From Desulfosudis oleivorans Hxd3 (lineage in GTDB: Bacteria > Desulfobacterota > Desulfobacteria > Desulfobacterales > Desulfosudaceae), in NCBI RefSeq assembly GCF_000018405.1, contig NC_009943.1, positions 1,491,001 to 1,555,000 of the forward strand: a stretch of 64,000 nucleotides of DNA. Direction: 5' to 3'. Under the pieces are notes generated by a model. That model searched no databases and was not told the DNA's origin. It was given only the letters and a program-made list of their open reading frames with translations. Shown here in pieces: positions 62,039 through 64,000 of the stretch (the first letter of the stretch is position 1; each line of letters begins with the position of its first letter). A program made the position numbers and the translations under genes.

Positions 62039-63043
62039 ATGACAATCGGTAGCTTCTGGACATACGCGGCATCCCTGCTGCTGGGGGCTGCCGGAGCGTG
62101 GGCGGTGGTGCGATGGGGCCACCGCCTGGCCCTGCTGGACCGGCCCGGCCACAGAAGCTCCCATTCGCAAACCACCCCTAAAGGAGGCGGTATCGGTCTG
62201 CTGGCGGCGTTTGTTTTGTGCAGCCTTGGGGTTGGCGTGCCTGCCGGCTTTTGGATACCGGCCGTGGTGGTGTCTGGCGCCAGCTTTTTAAACGACCGGC
62301 GGGAGATGGGTATAAAGTGGCGGCTGGGGATCCAGTTTCTTGCCGCCGGTCTGTTCCTGGCGGCCTGCGCCATTCCGGGGTTCGATTCCCTTTCTTTCGG
62401 CGCGTTCATCGGGCTGGCGCTTTTTTACGCGGTGTTTGTGGCGGGCACGGCCAACTACTACAACTTCATGGACGGGATCAACGGCATTGCCGCCATCACC
62501 GGCATGGTGGGGTTCGGTCTGCTGGCGGCTTATGGCTACATGGCCGGAAAACCGGATGCGTTATGGTGTGCCAGCCTGGGAATGGTCTTTGCCTGTGCCG
62601 GGTTTCTGCCCTTTAACATTCCCGGCGCTCAGGTTTTCATGGGGGACGTGGGCAGCGTTCTGCTGGGGTTTGTATTTGCGGCCCTGGTGGTGGCCTTTTC
62701 CGCATCACCGGCCGAGTTTGTGGCCTGTGCCGGTTTCCTGTTTCCGTTTTATGCCGACGAGCTGTTTACCCTGGTCGAACGGGTGAAGGCCGGCGAGAAA
62801 ATCACCCATGCCCATCGCCGGCATTTATACCAGGTGCTGGCCAACGAACTGGGCGTGGCCCACTGGAAGGTCTCCGCGGGATATGGTATGGTCCAACTGG
62901 CTGTGGGCCTCTGCATCTGGATGCTTGCCGGGGCCGGCCTGTTGTATGCGGCGGCGGCTGTCGGGGTCTTTTCGGTAATATGGGGCGGGGTGGACAGGCG
63001 TATCAAAAACCAAGCAAATCTAATTTCACGGGAACGGTCATGA
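62039..63043 (+). CDS. Undecaprenyl-phosphate sugar-1-phosphate transferase (WbpL/WecA-like GT4)
   Basis: The 334-residue membrane protein has the MraY/WecA family pattern: DRPGHRSSHSQTTPKGGGIGLLAAF, NFMDGINGIAAITG, FNIPGAQVFMGDVGSVLLGF and the late cytoplasmic HAHRRHLYQVLANE. It puts the first HexNAc-1-phosphate on undecaprenyl phosphate and so begins glycan assembly. It overlaps the WbpM-like gene by four bases. Confidence 0.87.
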   Translation: MTIGSFWTYAASLLLGAAGAWAVVRWGHRLALLDRPGHRSSHSQTTPKGGGIGLLAAFVLCSLGVGVPAGFWIPAVVVSGASFLNDRREMGIKWRLGIQFLAAGLFLAACAIPGFDSLSFGAFIGLALFYAVFVAGTANYYNFMDGINGIAAITGMVGFGLLAAYGYMAGKPDALWCASLGMVFACAGFLPFNIPGAQVFMGDVGSVLLGFVFAALVVAFSASPAEFVACAGFLFPFYADELFTLVERVKAGEKITHAHRRHLYQVLANELGVAHWKVSAGYGMVQLAVGLCIWMLAGAGLLYAAAAVGVFSVIWGGVDRRIKNQANLISRERS

Positions 63044-64000
63044 ACGCATTCTCAGACAGACGTGTGCTGGTTACCGGGTGTTGCGGTACTGTGGGCAGCG
63101 AGCTGGTCCGCCAGCTGCTGGAGGTCTACGGCGTTGGCGAACTGGTTGGCATTGACAACAACGAAAGTGAGCTTTTTTTTGCCCAGCAGCGGTTTGCCGG
63201 CCGGCCGGCCCGGTTCTTTCTGGCCGATGTTCGGGACGAGGCCCGGCTGAAGCGGCTTTTCTCCGGCATCGACATCGTGTTTCACACAGCGGCGTTTAAA
63301 CACGTGGAGCTGTGCGAGGTATCGCCCTTTGAGGCGGTGCAGACCAATATTCACGGGGTTCAGAACGTGGTGTGGGCCGCTGTTGAAAACAGGGTCCGAA
63401 CGGTGGTGTTCACCAGCTCCGACAAGGCGGTCAACCCCACCAACGTGATGGGCACCTCCAAGCTGATGGGCGAGCGGCTCATGACAGCGGCCAACAGCAA
63501 CCTGCGGTCCGGCAAAACCGTGTTTGCCGCCACCCGGTTCGGCAATGTGCTGGGCTCCCGGGGTTCGGTGATTCCCATCTTTCGCGAACAGATTCGAAAA
63601 GGCGGGCCCGTGACCCTCACCGATCCGGACATGACCCGGTTTATCATGAGCATTCGCCAGGCCGTGCAACTGGTCATTGATTCCGCGGATATCGCCAGGG
63701 GCGGGGAGGTGTTTGTCACCAAGATGCCGGTGATCCGCATTGAAGACCTGGCCCGGGTGATGATTGACGATCTGGCCCCCCGGTACGGACATGATCCGGC
63801 AGCGGTCACGACAGAGGTGATCGGCACCAAGGCCGGCGAAAAACTCTACGAAGAGTTGATGACCGACGAGGAGACCCGCCGGAGTCTGGAGCTGGCCCGC
63901 TATTTTGTGGTGCGGCCTGCGTTCCTTTCTCTTTACCGGGAAATTGATTACACCTATGCGGATATGATCAGCGACAGGGTGGACCGGCCTTACCACTCCG
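63040..64000 (+). CDS. UDP-HexNAc 4,6-dehydratase (WbpM/FlaA1-like), start only
   Basis: The visible 320 residues begin with RRVLVTGCCGTVGSELVRQLL and continue to the window end without a stop. SSDKAVNPTNVMGTSKLMGE contains the Ser-Met-Lys triad (Met137, Lys141) that marks the WbpM/FlaA1 dehydratases in place of Tyr-Lys. It lacks the N-terminal membrane domain of full WbpM, so it is the short soluble form. It dehydrates UDP-GlcNAc to a 4-keto-6-deoxy sugar, probably the first sugar used by the GT4 before it. It overlaps GT4 by four bases. Confidence 0.85.
   Translation, partial: MNAFSDRRVLVTGCCGTVGSELVRQLLEVYGVGELVGIDNNESELFFAQQRFAGRPARFFLADVRDEARLKRLFSGIDIVFHTAAFKHVELCEVSPFEAVQTNIHGVQNVVWAAVENRVRTVVFTSSDKAVNPTNVMGTSKLMGERLMTAANSNLRSGKTVFAATRFGNVLGSRGSVIPIFREQIRKGGPVTLTDPDMTRFIMSIRQAVQLVIDSADIARGGEVFVTKMPVIRIEDLARVMIDDLAPRYGHDPAAVTTEVIGTKAGEKLYEELMTDEETRRSLELARYFVVRPAFLSLYREIDYTYADMISDRVDRPYHS

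Noticed and set aside
1-64000. Insertion sequence or transposase
   Set aside because: No transposase or integrase signature was found in any frame read; mobility is inferred only from repeats and the tRNA relic.

Overview
This window looks like chromosome of a GC-rich, anaerobic deltaproteobacterium, most like a Desulfobacteraceae sulfate reducer. The reasons are the futalosine route to menaquinone, the pgpA-thpR-recA-alaS block, many acyl-CoA/polysaccharide genes and abundant intergenic fold-back repeats. The genus is an inference; no rRNA is present.

Layout. 1-2132: the end of an acetoacetyl-CoA synthetase and a GH13 sugar phosphorylase, then tRNA-Leu(UAA) at 2191. 2311-5324: three minus-strand genes (SDR oxidoreductase and two membrane proteins) between the intact tRNA-Leu and a decayed tRNA-Leu copy. 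5328-7925: an orphan minimal nucleotidyltransferase and a small membrane-protein operon (DUF1232, unknown 4-TM protein, SemiSWEET) behind a leader with overlapping hairpins; a 70-bp duplication brackets the middle gene.

8020-21979 is the most interesting region, a candidate defence island. A sigma-54 activator whose N-terminal domain looks like a CARF-type nucleotide sensor is followed at once by a near-perfect -24/-12 sigma-54 promoter. That promoter reads into hsdR-hsdM-hsdS and then a 1362-residue fusion of HsdM-like methylase (altered catalytic motif), HsdS-like target-recognition domain, glycine-rich hydrophobic segment, beta-sandwich and AAA/STAND-type ATPase. After it come a second ATPase, an EcsC-family protein and a DUF3825-like protein. 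I read this as a signal-inducible type I restriction system with an attached sensor/effector module; I know of no described system with this architecture.

21979-28322: housekeeping block pgpA, thpR, recA, alaS, then an orphan ParA-like ATPase and an unknown partner. 28583-39116: the early futalosine pathway (mqnE, mqnC, mqnX-like deaminase, mqnA, mqnD, mqnB), interrupted by two opposite-strand TMTC-like membrane/TPR glycosyltransferase paralogues.

39219-64000: a large surface-polysaccharide locus. It makes UDP-glucuronate and UDP-xylose (ugd, uxs), GDP-fucose (gmd, fcl) and a dTDP-3-amino-3,6-dideoxyhexose (fdtC, fdtA, fdtB). It also has a winged-helix regulator, an ABC exporter pair, a sulfotransferase-like gene, about six glycosyltransferases, an acyltransferase, and a wbpV-wbpL-wbpM-like end that should start glycan synthesis on undecaprenyl phosphate. 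Dispersed non-coding repeats occur at 23033, 28335, 28501, 35184 and 59636. I found no transposase, CRISPR array or rRNA.
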